The notes under the pieces: model-generated
Told to the model about the DNA's origin: nothing
Databases searched by the model: none
What the model saw: the letters and a program-made list of their open reading frames with translations, nothing else
Made by a program: the position numbers and the translations under genes
Part shown: positions 44,355-53,146 of the stretch, piece after piece
Layout: every line of letters begins with the position of its first letter
Position numbering within the stretch: position 1 is the stretch's first letter
Assembly (NCBI RefSeq): GCF_047345145.1
Contig: NZ_JBLFER010000002.1
Span: 372,001 to 436,000, forward strand
Origin: Maribacter_C sp047345145
Lineage (GTDB): Bacteria > Bacteroidota > Bacteroidia > Flavobacteriales > Flavobacteriaceae
Reading direction: 5' to 3'
Length of the DNA: 64,000 nt

Positions 44355-44377
44355 AACCCTTGGTTTTGCCAAGGGTT
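44355..44377 (-). terminator. intrinsic terminator of tatA
   Basis: AACCCTTGG (44355-44363) pairs with CCAAGGGTT (44369-44377) around TTTTG; on the minus strand a U tract (GGGTTTTTTG) follows. Lies 21 bp after the tatA stop. Confidence 0.92.
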
Positions 44378-44398
44378 AACTATATTAGAAAAGGTTTT

Positions 44399-44578
44399 CT
44401 ATTCTTTGTTTTCTTCTAATTTCTCATCGTCTTTAGAAGCATCTTTGAACTCTTTAATACCACTTCCTAATCCGCGCATTAATTCAGGAATCTTTTTTCC
44501 TCCGAATAAAAGAAGTACAACCACTACTACTAAGATAATTTGAGGGGCACCAATGGCTAAAAATGTTTGAGCTATCAT
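44399..44578 (-). CDS. tatA: Sec-independent translocase protein TatA/TatE
   Basis: 59 residues from ATG 44578; the frame reaches 44602 but that ATG overlaps the promoter box TACCTTTG (44600-44607). It has one N-terminal transmembrane helix (APQIILVVVVVLLLFGGKKI), the FGGKKIPELMRGLG hinge and amphipathic helix of TatA, and a charged tail (EFKDASKDDEKLEENKE). TatA forms the size-adapting pore of the twin-arginine pathway for folded proteins. No tatC is nearby. Divergent from the M23 peptidase gene. Confidence 0.95.
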   Translation of the reverse strand: MIAQTFLAIGAPQIILVVVVVLLLFGGKKIPELMRGLGSGIKEFKDASKDDEKLEENKE

Positions 44579-44599
44579 AGTTGAAATTTTAATAGAAAT

Positions 44600-44607
44600 C
44601 AAAGGTA
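44600..44607 (-). promoter_or_regulatory. -7 promoter element of tatA
   Basis: TACCTTTG on the minus strand, exact TAnnTTTG; 21 bp before ATG 44578, deciding that start over 44602. Confidence 0.55.
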
Positions 44608-44762
44608 GTAAAAAGTATTTAGTTTGTTGTTAATACTAACGCTCAGCAAGGCTTTTTAATTGTAAACGCCAAAAGAATTTTTTATGAAGACAATTTAAAT
44701 GCACAATGGTTTTTGAAATGCATAAAATTTATAGGAAGCGATGTGTAATTCAATTCTAAGTT

Positions 44763-44770
44763 TATCTTTG
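44763..44770 (+). promoter_or_regulatory. -7 promoter element of the M23 peptidase gene
   Basis: TATCTTTG, exact TAnnTTTG, ends 6 bp before ATG 44777; the transcript would be leaderless or nearly so. Confidence 0.5.
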
Positions 44771-44776
44771 TAGGCT

Positions 44777-45646
44777 ATGGCGAAGAAGGTCAAAAAAAGA
44801 AAGGAAATCAAAAGGAAGTTGCTGCATAAGTATCGACTAGTTATTTTGAATGAAAGCACTTTTGAAGAAAAAATATCTTTTAAACTAAGCCGACTGAACG
44901 TTTTTGTTACAGGATCTCTTTGCATTATCGGACTTATTGGTTTGACAACCCTGCTTATTGCCTTTACGCCACTCAGGGAGTATATACCAGGCTATTCTTC
45001 AACCAAACTTAAGAAGCAGGCAACCGATCTTACTTATGAAACAGATTCTTTGGTAAGAATATTAAATAATACCAATCGGTATTTAGATAATATTCGTATG
45101 GTTTTAAAGGGGGATATTGAGAATAACGAAATTAATCGAGATTCCCTATTTGAACAATTTAAGTTAGATCCGACAACGGTTGATCTTACGCCAATAAGGC
45201 AAGATTCTATGCTAAGGGCTGAGGTGGCTCTTGAAGACAAGTATAATTTATTTGAAAGAAGCAGTACAAAGACCGAAATTATATTATTTCCTCCTGTCAG
45301 TGGTACGGTTACGCAGCAATATGACGCTAAAAGAAAGCACTATGCAGTTGATGTTGTTGCCCCCCGAGAGACTCCGGTGAAGGCAACAGCTGATGGAATG
45401 GTAATTTTTGCCGAGTGGACAGCGGATACGGGCCATGTAATTATTATTGAACATAAGGATGGTTTGTTAAGTGTCTATAAGCACAATGGCTCGTTGAATA
45501 AAGGACAAGGAGACATAGTAAGATCAGGAGAAGTTATTGCCTCCGTCGGTAATACAGGCGAATTAACCACAGGCCCACATTTGCACTTCGAACTTTGGGA
45601 CAAGGGTTCGCCATTGAACCCGCAAGACTTTATTGACTTTAAATAA
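44777..45646 (+). CDS. M23 family metallopeptidase (MepM-like murein endopeptidase)
   Basis: 289 residues. A basic N-terminus (AKKVKKRKEIKRKLLHKYR) is followed by one transmembrane helix (about 42-66), a coiled-coil linker (about 80-165) and a C-terminal M23 domain. Zinc ligands are visible as HYAVDVVAP (HxxxD, about 191-195) and the HLHFELWD motif (about 268-275). M23 enzymes cut peptide cross-links in peptidoglycan. The 6-bp gap to the GH3-family gene suggests co-transcription. The role is probably periplasmic wall remodelling; the exact bond is not predictable. Confidence 0.93.
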   Translation: MAKKVKKRKEIKRKLLHKYRLVILNESTFEEKISFKLSRLNVFVTGSLCIIGLIGLTTLLIAFTPLREYIPGYSSTKLKKQATDLTYETDSLVRILNNTNRYLDNIRMVLKGDIENNEINRDSLFEQFKLDPTTVDLTPIRQDSMLRAEVALEDKYNLFERSSTKTEIILFPPVSGTVTQQYDAKRKHYAVDVVAPRETPVKATADGMVIFAEWTADTGHVIIIEHKDGLLSVYKHNGSLNKGQGDIVRSGEVIASVGNTGELTTGPHLHFELWDKGSPLNPQDFIDFK

Positions 45647-45652
45647 AATTCA

Positions 45653-47158
45653 ATGTCTTTAAAATCAATTGCCGCCAAGTTTTTTGCAAAAAGTATCGCC
45701 AAAAAAACGGAGCGATGGTCTACAAAGCCTATTCAAACGCAAGATCTCGCATTTAAAGAGTTAATAGGCAAAGCTTCAGAAACCAAGTTTGGCAAAGACC
45801 ATTTATTTTCTGAGATTACTTCGCATCAAGATTTTATAGAAAACGTTCCCATTCGAGACTACGAGGAACTAAAACCTTATGTGGAGCAAGTAGTTCAGGG
45901 AAAAGAGAATATCCTTTGGCCTGGTAAACCGCTCTACTTTGCAAAGACTTCGGGCACAACTTCAGGAGCAAAATATATTCCGATTACTAAAGAATCTATT
46001 AAACAGCAAATAGAAGCTTCTCGAAATGCAATTTTGAATTATATCAATGAAACCGGAAATGTAAGTTTTGTTGATGGAAAGATGATTTTTTTGCAGGGAA
46101 GTCCTGAAATGCAAGAAAAGAATGGAATTCAAATGGGCCGCTTATCCGGAATTTCTGCACATTACGTTCCAAACTATCTTCAGAAAAACCGATTACCTAG
46201 TTGGGAAACCAATTGCATCGAAGACTGGGAGACCAAGGTAAATGCCATTGTAGAGGAAACCAAGAATGAAGATATGACCGTTATTGCAGGCATACCTTCA
46301 TGGGTGCAAATGTATTTTGAGAGGCTATATGACAAGACGAACAAACCCATAGGAGAACTTTTTAAGAATTTTCAACTGTTTATTTATGGAGGCGTCAATT
46401 ACGAGCCATACAGGTCAAAATTTGAAAATTTAATTGGTAGAAAAGTAGACAGTATTGAGCTTTTTCCGGCGAGCGAAGGATTTTTTGCTTATCAAAATTC
46501 CCAAAAGGAAAAAGGGATGCTTTTGCTTCTAAATTCTGGAATCTTCTATGAATTCGTTAAAGCTGATGAATTCTTTGCAGAAAATCGGAAACGCATTACC
46601 TTAAAGGATGTCGAACTGAATGTAAACTATGTCATGATTATCTCCACCAATGCAGGATTATGGGCTTATAATCTCGGAGATACCGTTCAGTTTATTTCTG
46701 TTAAACCCTATAAAATAATCGTTTCTGGAAGAATTAAACATTTCATATCTGCCTTTGGGGAACATGTGATTGCCAAAGAAGTTGAGCAGGCAATGCAAGA
46801 GGCAATTTCGCAAACTGATGCCCAGGTGAATGAGTTTACCGTAGCACCCCAGATTACTCCAGAAGAAGAAGAACTTCCTTTTCATGAGTGGTTAGTTGAA
46901 TTCGAAAAAGAACCATCCGACAAAGAAAAATTTATTGAGATACTTGACATTTCGCTTCAAAGACAAAACAGCTACTATTTTGATTTAATTGATGGCAAAA
47001 TTCTGCAAACCCTAAAAATCACCTCCATTAAAAAAGGGGGCTTCCAAGGATATATGAAATCCATCGGAAAATTAGGTGGGCAGAACAAAGTACAACGTCT
47101 GGCCAATGATAGAAAAGTGGCTGATTTGCTTTCCCTCCAAAAAGCCAACAATAATTAG
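45653..47158 (+). CDS. GH3 auxin-responsive promoter family protein (adenylate-forming)
   Basis: 501 residues of the GH3 family. Plant members are acyl-acid-amido synthetases; bacterial homologues in Bacteroidota have no settled substrate. The ATP-binding loop reads FAKTSGTTSGAKYIPIT (about 101-117). A second conserved stretch near 235-280 (LFIYGGVNYEPYRSKFE, ELFPASEGFFAYQ) and the LWAYNLGDTVQF segment (about 339-350) fit the adenylation fold. The C-terminal cap begins at VSGRIKHFISAFGEHVIAKEVE (cited in part). It follows the M23 gene by 6 bp and precedes the DUF6909-like gene by 48 bp. Confidence 0.92.
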   Translation: MSLKSIAAKFFAKSIAKKTERWSTKPIQTQDLAFKELIGKASETKFGKDHLFSEITSHQDFIENVPIRDYEELKPYVEQVVQGKENILWPGKPLYFAKTSGTTSGAKYIPITKESIKQQIEASRNAILNYINETGNVSFVDGKMIFLQGSPEMQEKNGIQMGRLSGISAHYVPNYLQKNRLPSWETNCIEDWETKVNAIVEETKNEDMTVIAGIPSWVQMYFERLYDKTNKPIGELFKNFQLFIYGGVNYEPYRSKFENLIGRKVDSIELFPASEGFFAYQNSQKEKGMLLLLNSGIFYEFVKADEFFAENRKRITLKDVELNVNYVMIISTNAGLWAYNLGDTVQFISVKPYKIIVSGRIKHFISAFGEHVIAKEVEQAMQEAISQTDAQVNEFTVAPQITPEEEELPFHEWLVEFEKEPSDKEKFIEILDISLQRQNSYYFDLIDGKILQTLKITSIKKGGFQGYMKSIGKLGGQNKVQRLANDRKVADLLSLQKANNN

Positions 47159-47184
47159 GGTTAACAAAACCTGATTTTTATTTG

Positions 47185-47192
47185 TAATTTTG
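47185..47192 (+). promoter_or_regulatory. -7 promoter element before the DUF6909-like gene
   Basis: TAATTTTG matches TAnnTTTG; 14 bp before ATG 47207, giving a very short leader and independent transcription from the GH3-family gene. Confidence 0.45.
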
Positions 47193-47206
47193 AGCGAAAT
47201 TCTTTC

Positions 47207-48892
47207 ATGGGCAAAACAATCAATACCACACGCGCACAAGAATCGACCAATGCCATTGAGCGATTGTATATCACCATGCGCCACTTGTTTAATAGGGGAT
47301 TTTACAAACCTACAGGAGTTTCAGGAGAATCACTCAAAAATGCACTTTTACAATTACGCCCTGAAATTTACGGAACAATTGCTGAGGAAAAAGCCGAGTT
47401 CAATGGACTTATCTATGTTTTAGAACGTTTGCCTGAGGGTATTGAGGAGTGTAAGTTCATTAACCTTACTTCGGATGAAGGATACGGAAAATCGCATTTC
47501 AAGCCGATTGTCCCTCCAAAAAGAAGGCGAAACTGTTATCGCATCGATGATGAACAGATGAACATTGAGATTACGAGAGGGCGCTCTGATATTTATGATA
47601 TTCTTACCCACTTAACCTTTCTTTTTGTAGAGTCTGAGAAAATTTGCAAGCGGGTATTAATCGAAGATACCGACAAAACCATTCGTGATTGGACAAAGCT
47701 GGAGGACGCTGCTAAAAAAGAAGAGTTAAGTCAAGCAGAACGAGAAGTAGCCTTAATTCATACAGCAAATATTCTAGGAAGGAGTTTTGAAGAGGTTCTA
47801 TGGATTTATGAGAAATTTGCCACCAAAAATAACCCTGAACGGTTTTTGAAAATCATCTGGTGGTTGGGTAAACTTGCCATTGAAGAAGAGGTTACAGGCG
47901 AAAAGCGAGTTATTACTTTCAGCGCTCAACTGCGTGAACGACTTGGGCATCATATTCACGGAGAACGCTGGGCCGACACCATAAAATTAGCCTTAAAAAG
48001 GGAAGGCTTATTGAAAAGACCAATTCATATCATAAGCGCAAATATGCATAGCGTTATGAATTCATTGTTTGCTCGAACTGCCTTATCAAAGGAGTTTCAG
48101 AATTCAGATTCCTTAGAAATATATGAAGCACTTAGTTCTTCAGGTAATAAAGTTTTGCGAGATAAGGTTGAAACTATGGCGAAGAAAAACGGGATGATTT
48201 CGATTGATGATGTCTCAGGAACAAATATCGATGTGCAGATTTTTGACATGGCTAAAATAGGAAAGGATGCCTGTTGCTATGCGTTGAAACCAGGGTTAAC
48301 GGATAATGAAAAACCTGTTATCTTTGTTATGGACTATGCTTTTGGAGAGCAAGCTTATGAGACGATTGACGAATTGCTTAAACCTTTTGGAAATAAAAAG
48401 AAGGGAGCAACCTACTTGAATATAGCTTCAGTTTCAATTATGGGGAAAGCCGGAATTTTAGAAGGAGGAAAGGGTGATCTAATGATTCCATCTGCGCATA
48501 TATTCGAAGGTACAGCGGATAACTATCCGTTTGAAAATGAACTTTGTGCCGCAGACTTTGAGGGGCATGGCTTAAAAGTTTTTGAGGGAACGATGGTCAC
48601 TGTTCTAGGAACCTCTCTCCAGAACAAAGACATTTTAAAATTCTTTCATGAATCTACTTGGAATGTAATTGGATTAGAAATGGAAGGAGTTCATTATCAA
48701 AAGGCGATACAATCTGCCTCAAAAATACGTAAGAGTATAAAGGAAGATGTAAAAGTGAGGTACGCCTATTACGCATCTGACAACCCTCTTGAAACTGGAA
48801 GTACACTAGCCTCAGGGGGCTTAGGAACAACTGGAGTAAAGCCAACCTATTTAATTACCGACAAAATATTAACCCAATTATTCAATTCTTAG
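47207..48892 (+). CDS. conserved protein, possibly DUF6909, with a nucleoside-phosphorylase-like C-terminus
   Basis: 561 residues without signal peptide or membrane helix, so cytosolic. The N-terminal two thirds (ERLYITMRHLFNRGFYKP, ITRGRSDIYDILTHLTFLF, HHIHGERWADTIKLALKREG) resemble a Bacteroidota family I recall as DUF6909. Residues about 365-560 look like a purine-nucleoside-phosphorylase/AMP-nucleosidase fold: KPVIFVMDYAFGEQAYETID, VSIMGKAGILEGGKGDLM and especially NVIGLEMEGVHYQKA, which matches the MEG motif that contacts the ribose. This suggests binding or cleavage of a nucleoside or nucleotide. The function is not established. It lies between the GH3 gene and the polysaccharide locus (4 bp before the Wzz-like gene). 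Confidence 0.75.
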   Translation: MGKTINTTRAQESTNAIERLYITMRHLFNRGFYKPTGVSGESLKNALLQLRPEIYGTIAEEKAEFNGLIYVLERLPEGIEECKFINLTSDEGYGKSHFKPIVPPKRRRNCYRIDDEQMNIEITRGRSDIYDILTHLTFLFVESEKICKRVLIEDTDKTIRDWTKLEDAAKKEELSQAEREVALIHTANILGRSFEEVLWIYEKFATKNNPERFLKIIWWLGKLAIEEEVTGEKRVITFSAQLRERLGHHIHGERWADTIKLALKREGLLKRPIHIISANMHSVMNSLFARTALSKEFQNSDSLEIYEALSSSGNKVLRDKVETMAKKNGMISIDDVSGTNIDVQIFDMAKIGKDACCYALKPGLTDNEKPVIFVMDYAFGEQAYETIDELLKPFGNKKKGATYLNIASVSIMGKAGILEGGKGDLMIPSAHIFEGTADNYPFENELCAADFEGHGLKVFEGTMVTVLGTSLQNKDILKFFHESTWNVIGLEMEGVHYQKAIQSASKIRKSIKEDVKVRYAYYASDNPLETGSTLASGGLGTTGVKPTYLITDKILTQLFNS

Positions 48893-48895
48893 CTC

Positions 48896-49906
48896 ATGGC
48901 TGACAATATAAATCCAAATAATATCAGTTCTTCAGATGAAATTGACCTTGGTCAACTGCTCAAGCTTGTGAACAAAGGCTTTCATAGCTTGGGGAATTTT
49001 TTTCTGGGCATTTTTATTTATTTAAGAAAGAATGTGTTCAAATTAGCTGGGCTCATTTTACTAGGTATTGCCGCTAGTTTTGGGCTCAATCAAATCATAT
49101 CAAAAAAGCTCAAAACTGATGTTATTGTTAGACCCAATTTTGAAAGTAAAAACTATTTGTACGATGTAGTAGATGAAGTTTCAGCAAATCTTGCCTCAAA
49201 AAATGAAGATTTTTTCAGGGAAATAGATATTTCAACAGAAGATCTCGAAGGTTTTAAGATTGAAGTTGTAGCAATTGAAGATGAAGAAGTTAAATCTGAT
49301 GATAGTGTGCTGAATGAAATGAAATATTTGGAGGTGCTTCAAAATTTTAAAGATGAAAGTTTTGTTATCGATATTCTTCGCTCAGAACTTTCTGAGAAAA
49401 GTGTAATCGACCATAAAATCACGTTTACGTACAAAGATGCTACAAAAGGGCCAGGTATTGTGCAGAAGCTTATGAGCTATATAAATGCCAATGAGTATTT
49501 TAATGGGCTAAGAGTGGTTTATAAGAAGAATGCAAAATCACGTATTGATAAGAACTCTGTATTGATTGGTCAAATAGATCAATTGGTTGACAACTATTCG
49601 AAAGCACTTCTAGCAGAAAAACAAAAATCTGGTACGGGTGTGGTATATATGGAAAAAGAGAACACCTTGAATGTTCCTTCTTTGCTAAACCTTAAAGACG
49701 TATTATCAAAAGAAATAGAGGACAAACAAATTGAAATGGCGCATCAAACAGGCGTTTTAAGTATTTTGAATTTTGGAAAAACACAAGAAGTGAAAAAGAC
49801 ATTTTTCAATCAGACTTATTTTTTAATTCCTTCACTCTTAATTGGAGCATTCTTTTTGCTATCCTTTGTACAGTACCTCAATCGAAAATCAAAAGAAATA
49901 GAATAA
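48896..49906 (+). CDS. Wzz-like chain-length determinant membrane protein
   Basis: 336 residues with transmembrane helices near both ends (about 47-67 and 307-328) and a long periplasmic alpha/beta and coiled-coil part between, the polysaccharide co-polymerase topology. Segments such as NQIISKKLKTDVIVRPNFESKNYLYDVV (cited in part) are typical of proteins heading flavobacterial polysaccharide loci. No Wzc kinase domain is present. It starts 3 bp after the DUF6909-like gene and ends 2 bp before rfbB, so it is in the sugar operon. A role in setting O-polysaccharide length is likely but inferred from topology and context. Confidence 0.7.
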   Translation: MADNINPNNISSSDEIDLGQLLKLVNKGFHSLGNFFLGIFIYLRKNVFKLAGLILLGIAASFGLNQIISKKLKTDVIVRPNFESKNYLYDVVDEVSANLASKNEDFFREIDISTEDLEGFKIEVVAIEDEEVKSDDSVLNEMKYLEVLQNFKDESFVIDILRSELSEKSVIDHKITFTYKDATKGPGIVQKLMSYINANEYFNGLRVVYKKNAKSRIDKNSVLIGQIDQLVDNYSKALLAEKQKSGTGVVYMEKENTLNVPSLLNLKDVLSKEIEDKQIEMAHQTGVLSILNFGKTQEVKKTFFNQTYFLIPSLLIGAFFLLSFVQYLNRKSKEIE

Positions 49907-49908
49907 TA

Positions 49909-50943
49909 ATGAACATTGAACTCACAAATCAATGTGTTCTAGTGACGGGCGGAGCTGGCTTCATTGGCAGTAATTTTATTCCATTTTATTTAAAAAAGAA
50001 CCCTGAAGTTCAGATTGTCAATTTAGACAAACTAACATATGCCGGCGACCTCAATAATTTGAGTGAAGTTGCTCAGAATGACCGTTATCATTTTATTGAA
50101 GGAGACATTTGTGATAGAACTTTGGTTGAAGAGTTATTCAAAAAATACCGAATAGACGGAGTGATACACTTCGCAGCCGAATCGCATGTAGACAATTCAA
50201 TAGAAAGTCCAGATAGCTTTATAAAAACTAATATCGAGGGCACATTTGTTCTTTTAGAAGCTGCTAAGAAGCATTGGTTAGAAGCACCTAATCAAGCAAA
50301 AAAGGGTTTTGAAAAAGCTCGCTTTCATCACGTTTCTACTGATGAAGTTTATGGTAGTTTAGGAAGTGAAGGTTTTTTTACGGAGAAAACACCTTATGCG
50401 CCTAATAGTCCATACAGTGCATCAAAAGCATCTTCAGACTTCTTAGTGCGTAGTTATTTTCATACCTATGGGTTAAATGTAGTAACCAGCAACTGTTCAA
50501 ATAACTACGGGCCTAAACAGCATGATGAAAAATTGATTCCAACTATTATTCGAAAGGCTTTGAATGGCGAAGAAATCCCTATATATGGCGATGGCACAAA
50601 TGTGAGAGATTGGCTTTATGTTTTGGACCATTGCAAAGGAATTCAATTGGTTTTTGCCAATGGAAGGTCAGGAGAGACCTATGCTATAGGAGGTAACAAT
50701 GAACATAATAATTTATTTATAGCTCAGAAAATTTGTAGCTTGCTAGATAAGCTTAGACCGAAGAAAACGGGAGGTTATGGCGAGCAAATTACTTTTGTTA
50801 AAGATCGTTTAGGTCATGACTATCGTTACGCTATTGATGCCAGTAAAATTCAAGGAGAATTGAAGTGGCAATCTGATGAGAATTTTGACTCTGGAATAGA
50901 AAAAACGATTGCCTGGTACAGCAGCAAATATCAAATGGCATAA
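49909..50943 (+). CDS. rfbB: dTDP-glucose 4,6-dehydratase
   Basis: Second enzyme of dTDP-L-rhamnose synthesis, converting dTDP-glucose to dTDP-4-keto-6-deoxyglucose with bound NAD. The Rossmann motif VTGGAGFIGSNF (about 13-24), HFAAESHVDNSI (about 86-97), STDEVYGSLG (about 143) and the catalytic YSASKASSD (Tyr and Lys, about 167-175) are all present. The 344 residues are normal. It is directly followed by rfbA (1-bp gap) and heads the B-A-C-D order. Confidence 0.97.
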   Translation: MNIELTNQCVLVTGGAGFIGSNFIPFYLKKNPEVQIVNLDKLTYAGDLNNLSEVAQNDRYHFIEGDICDRTLVEELFKKYRIDGVIHFAAESHVDNSIESPDSFIKTNIEGTFVLLEAAKKHWLEAPNQAKKGFEKARFHHVSTDEVYGSLGSEGFFTEKTPYAPNSPYSASKASSDFLVRSYFHTYGLNVVTSNCSNNYGPKQHDEKLIPTIIRKALNGEEIPIYGDGTNVRDWLYVLDHCKGIQLVFANGRSGETYAIGGNNEHNNLFIAQKICSLLDKLRPKKTGGYGEQITFVKDRLGHDYRYAIDASKIQGELKWQSDENFDSGIEKTIAWYSSKYQMA

Positions 50944-50944
50944 A

Positions 50945-51799
50945 ATGAAAGGAATTATACTAGCAGGAGGGTCAGGTACACGTTTGCACCCTATTACGAT
51001 TGCGGTTAGTAAGCAATTAATGCCCGTTTACGATAAACCAATGATATATTACCCCTTGGCCACCTTAATGTCTGCAGGTATCCAAGAGATTTTGTTTATT
51101 ACAACACCACAAGATGCTTCGCTATTTAAAAAGTTACTTGGTGATGGCTCTCAGTTGGGATGTAATTTTCAATTTGCTATTCAAGAAAGTCCAAATGGTT
51201 TAGCGGAAGCCTTTATTATTGGTGAAGATTTTATAGGGAAAGACAAAGTGGCACTTATCTTAGGAGATAACATCTTTTATGGTTCTGGCCTGGCAAAATT
51301 GTTACAGACCAACAATGATCCCGATGGAGGAGTTATTTATGGCTATCATGTTCAAGACCCTGAACGATATGGTGTAGTGGAGTTTGATAAAAAAGGCAAG
51401 GCAATATCGATAGAAGAAAAACCAGAGGCGCCAAAATCAAATTATGCCGTTCCAGGCATATATTTCTACGACAATACTGTTGTTGAAATTGCAAAGAACA
51501 TTAAACCTAGCAAGCGCGGAGAATTAGAAATCACCGACGTGAATCGAGCTTATCTAGAAAAAGGAAAGTTAAAAGTAAGTATTCTAGACAGGGGGACAGC
51601 ATGGCTCGATACGGGTACCTTTAGCTCCTTGATGCAGGCTTCTCAATTGGTAGAAGTAATTCAAGAAAGACAAGGTCTAAAGGTGGGCGCAATTGAAGAA
51701 GTAGCCTACAACATGGGTTATATTAGTGGTGAACAATTACACCTGTTAGCCGAACCACTTTTAAAAAGTGGTTATGGAAAATATTTATTGGATCTTTAA
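50945..51799 (+). CDS. rfbA: glucose-1-phosphate thymidylyltransferase
   Basis: First enzyme of the dTDP-rhamnose path. ATG 50945 gives MKGIILAGGSGTRLHPIT with the nucleotidyltransferase signature GGSGTRLxP and 284 residues. The frame reaches back into rfbB, but that part is not homologous. Further conserved parts: KQLMPVYDKPMIYYPL (about 24-39), GDNIFYGSGL (about 109-118), EEKPEAPKSNYAVPG and the WLDTGT motif (about 221-226). It forms dTDP-glucose from glucose-1-phosphate and dTTP. Confidence 0.97.
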   Translation: MKGIILAGGSGTRLHPITIAVSKQLMPVYDKPMIYYPLATLMSAGIQEILFITTPQDASLFKKLLGDGSQLGCNFQFAIQESPNGLAEAFIIGEDFIGKDKVALILGDNIFYGSGLAKLLQTNNDPDGGVIYGYHVQDPERYGVVEFDKKGKAISIEEKPEAPKSNYAVPGIYFYDNTVVEIAKNIKPSKRGELEITDVNRAYLEKGKLKVSILDRGTAWLDTGTFSSLMQASQLVEVIQERQGLKVGAIEEVAYNMGYISGEQLHLLAEPLLKSGYGKYLLDL

Positions 51800-51810
51800 A
51801 CCCGCAACTG

Positions 51811-52356
51811 TTGAAGGTAATTGAAACCAAATTAAAAGGCTGTTTTGTAATTGAACCTAAGGTTTTTAAAGATAATAGGGGTTCTTTTTTTGAATCATAC
51901 AATAAACAAAAATTTGAAAATGCTATTGATCGAGAAATTGATTTTGTGCAAGACAATCAATCAATTTCTAAAAAAGGAACACTTCGTGGATTACATTTTC
52001 AGATGGGGGAATATGCACAATCAAAGTTAGTACGTGTTTTAAGTGGAGAGGTCTTGGACGTAGTAGTTGATCTTAGAGCAAAAAGCGAAACTTTTGGGCA
52101 ACATTTCAAACTGAAGCTATCTACAGAAAACAAAAAGATGCTTTTTATACCAAAAGGTATGGCGCATGGATTTCTAACGCTTTCAGAAGAAGCTATATTC
52201 GCTTACAAATGCGATGAATATTACCATCAGGCCTCTGAAAATGGAATATTGTATAATGATGAATCACTCCAAATAGATTGGGAATATCCTATGGAAAGTG
52301 TTATTCTAAGCCAAAAAGATAGAGAGCTATCCAAGTTTAAAGAGCTATTCCCATGA
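51811..52356 (+). CDS. rfbC: dTDP-4-dehydrorhamnose 3,5-epimerase
   Basis: 181 residues starting at TTG 51811 ((M)KVIETKLKGCFVIEPKVF matches the family start); no ATG is in a suitable place. The cupin epimerase is visible: DNRGSFFESYNK, the catalytic His in LRGLHFQM (about 60-67), the RVLSGEVLDVVVDLR strand pair and FIPKGMAHGFLTLS with the second conserved His. It converts dTDP-4-keto-6-deoxyglucose to the L-configured ketone. It overlaps rfbD by 4 bp and follows rfbA by 11 bp. Confidence 0.96.
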   Translation: MKVIETKLKGCFVIEPKVFKDNRGSFFESYNKQKFENAIDREIDFVQDNQSISKKGTLRGLHFQMGEYAQSKLVRVLSGEVLDVVVDLRAKSETFGQHFKLKLSTENKKMLFIPKGMAHGFLTLSEEAIFAYKCDEYYHQASENGILYNDESLQIDWEYPMESVILSQKDRELSKFKELFP

Positions 52357-53126
52357 CTAAAATTTTAGTAACTGGCTCAGAAGGTCAATTGGGAAAATGC
52401 ATTCAAAAGATAGCGAAGGATTACCCTGAATTTGAATTTACCTTTTACGGTTCAAAGACTTTTGATATTACAAACCCGAAACAAATTGCTGAGGTGTTTT
52501 CCAGGACGCATTTTGAATATTGTATTAATTGTGCTGCTTACACTAATGTAGAACAAGCCGAGAAAACGCCAATTCCTGCTTTTGAAGTAAATTCCGAAGC
52601 GGTACGACTTATTTCCTTGGCCTGCTCAGAGTTCTTGACGAGCCTTGTTCATATATCCACAGACTATGTATTTGATGGAGAGAAAGAAACTCCATATAGT
52701 ACTTCTGACAAGACAAATCCTATAAACGAATATGGCAAGTCTAAATTGGCTGGTGAAAAGCACATTCAGAGGAATCTAAAAGAACATTTTATTATTCGCA
52801 CTTCTTGGCTATATTCTGAATTCGGAAAGAACTTTTACAAGACTATTGTAGAAAAAGTAAAGACAGAAACACTATTACAAATTACTGATGAACAGACTGG
52901 CTGCCCTACAAATGCGAATAATCTAGCCAAATATATTTTAGAGCTGCTCCGTAAAAACAGCAAAGCCTATGGCATTCATCACTTTACTGACGGTGAACCA
53001 ATGACTTGGTATGATTTTACGAAGCGTATACTTGAGGAAAACAAACTGCAAAATAAAGTGAAGCTTGAACGAGCTAAGAATTATCGTACTTTTGCCAAAA
53101 GACCAAGAAACAGTATACTGGGTTAA
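52353..53126 (+). CDS. rfbD: dTDP-4-dehydrorhamnose reductase
   Basis: Last enzyme of dTDP-L-rhamnose synthesis. It starts with the NAD(P)-binding ILVTGSEGQLGKCIQ (about 4-18), then NCAAYTNVEQAE (about 69), VHISTDYVFDGEKETPY (about 107-123) and the catalytic NEYGKSKLAGE (Tyr and Lys, about 129-139). At 257 residues it is on the short side (usually about 280) but both ends look intact (RPRNSILG end). ATGA-type 4-bp overlap with rfbC. The rhamnose set is therefore complete here. Confidence 0.95.
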   Translation: MTKILVTGSEGQLGKCIQKIAKDYPEFEFTFYGSKTFDITNPKQIAEVFSRTHFEYCINCAAYTNVEQAEKTPIPAFEVNSEAVRLISLACSEFLTSLVHISTDYVFDGEKETPYSTSDKTNPINEYGKSKLAGEKHIQRNLKEHFIIRTSWLYSEFGKNFYKTIVEKVKTETLLQITDEQTGCPTNANNLAKYILELLRKNSKAYGIHHFTDGEPMTWYDFTKRILEENKLQNKVKLERAKNYRTFAKRPRNSILG

Positions 53127-53146
53127 TTTTTTGAACTGAATTTTAA

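Larger units (their letters stand above)
44092..44398. other. 307-bp region upstream of the giant adhesin
   Basis: It contains the direct-repeat operator (44210-44240), an unannotated adhesin leader and the tatA terminator (44355-44377). No gene was seen. Confidence 0.6.
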
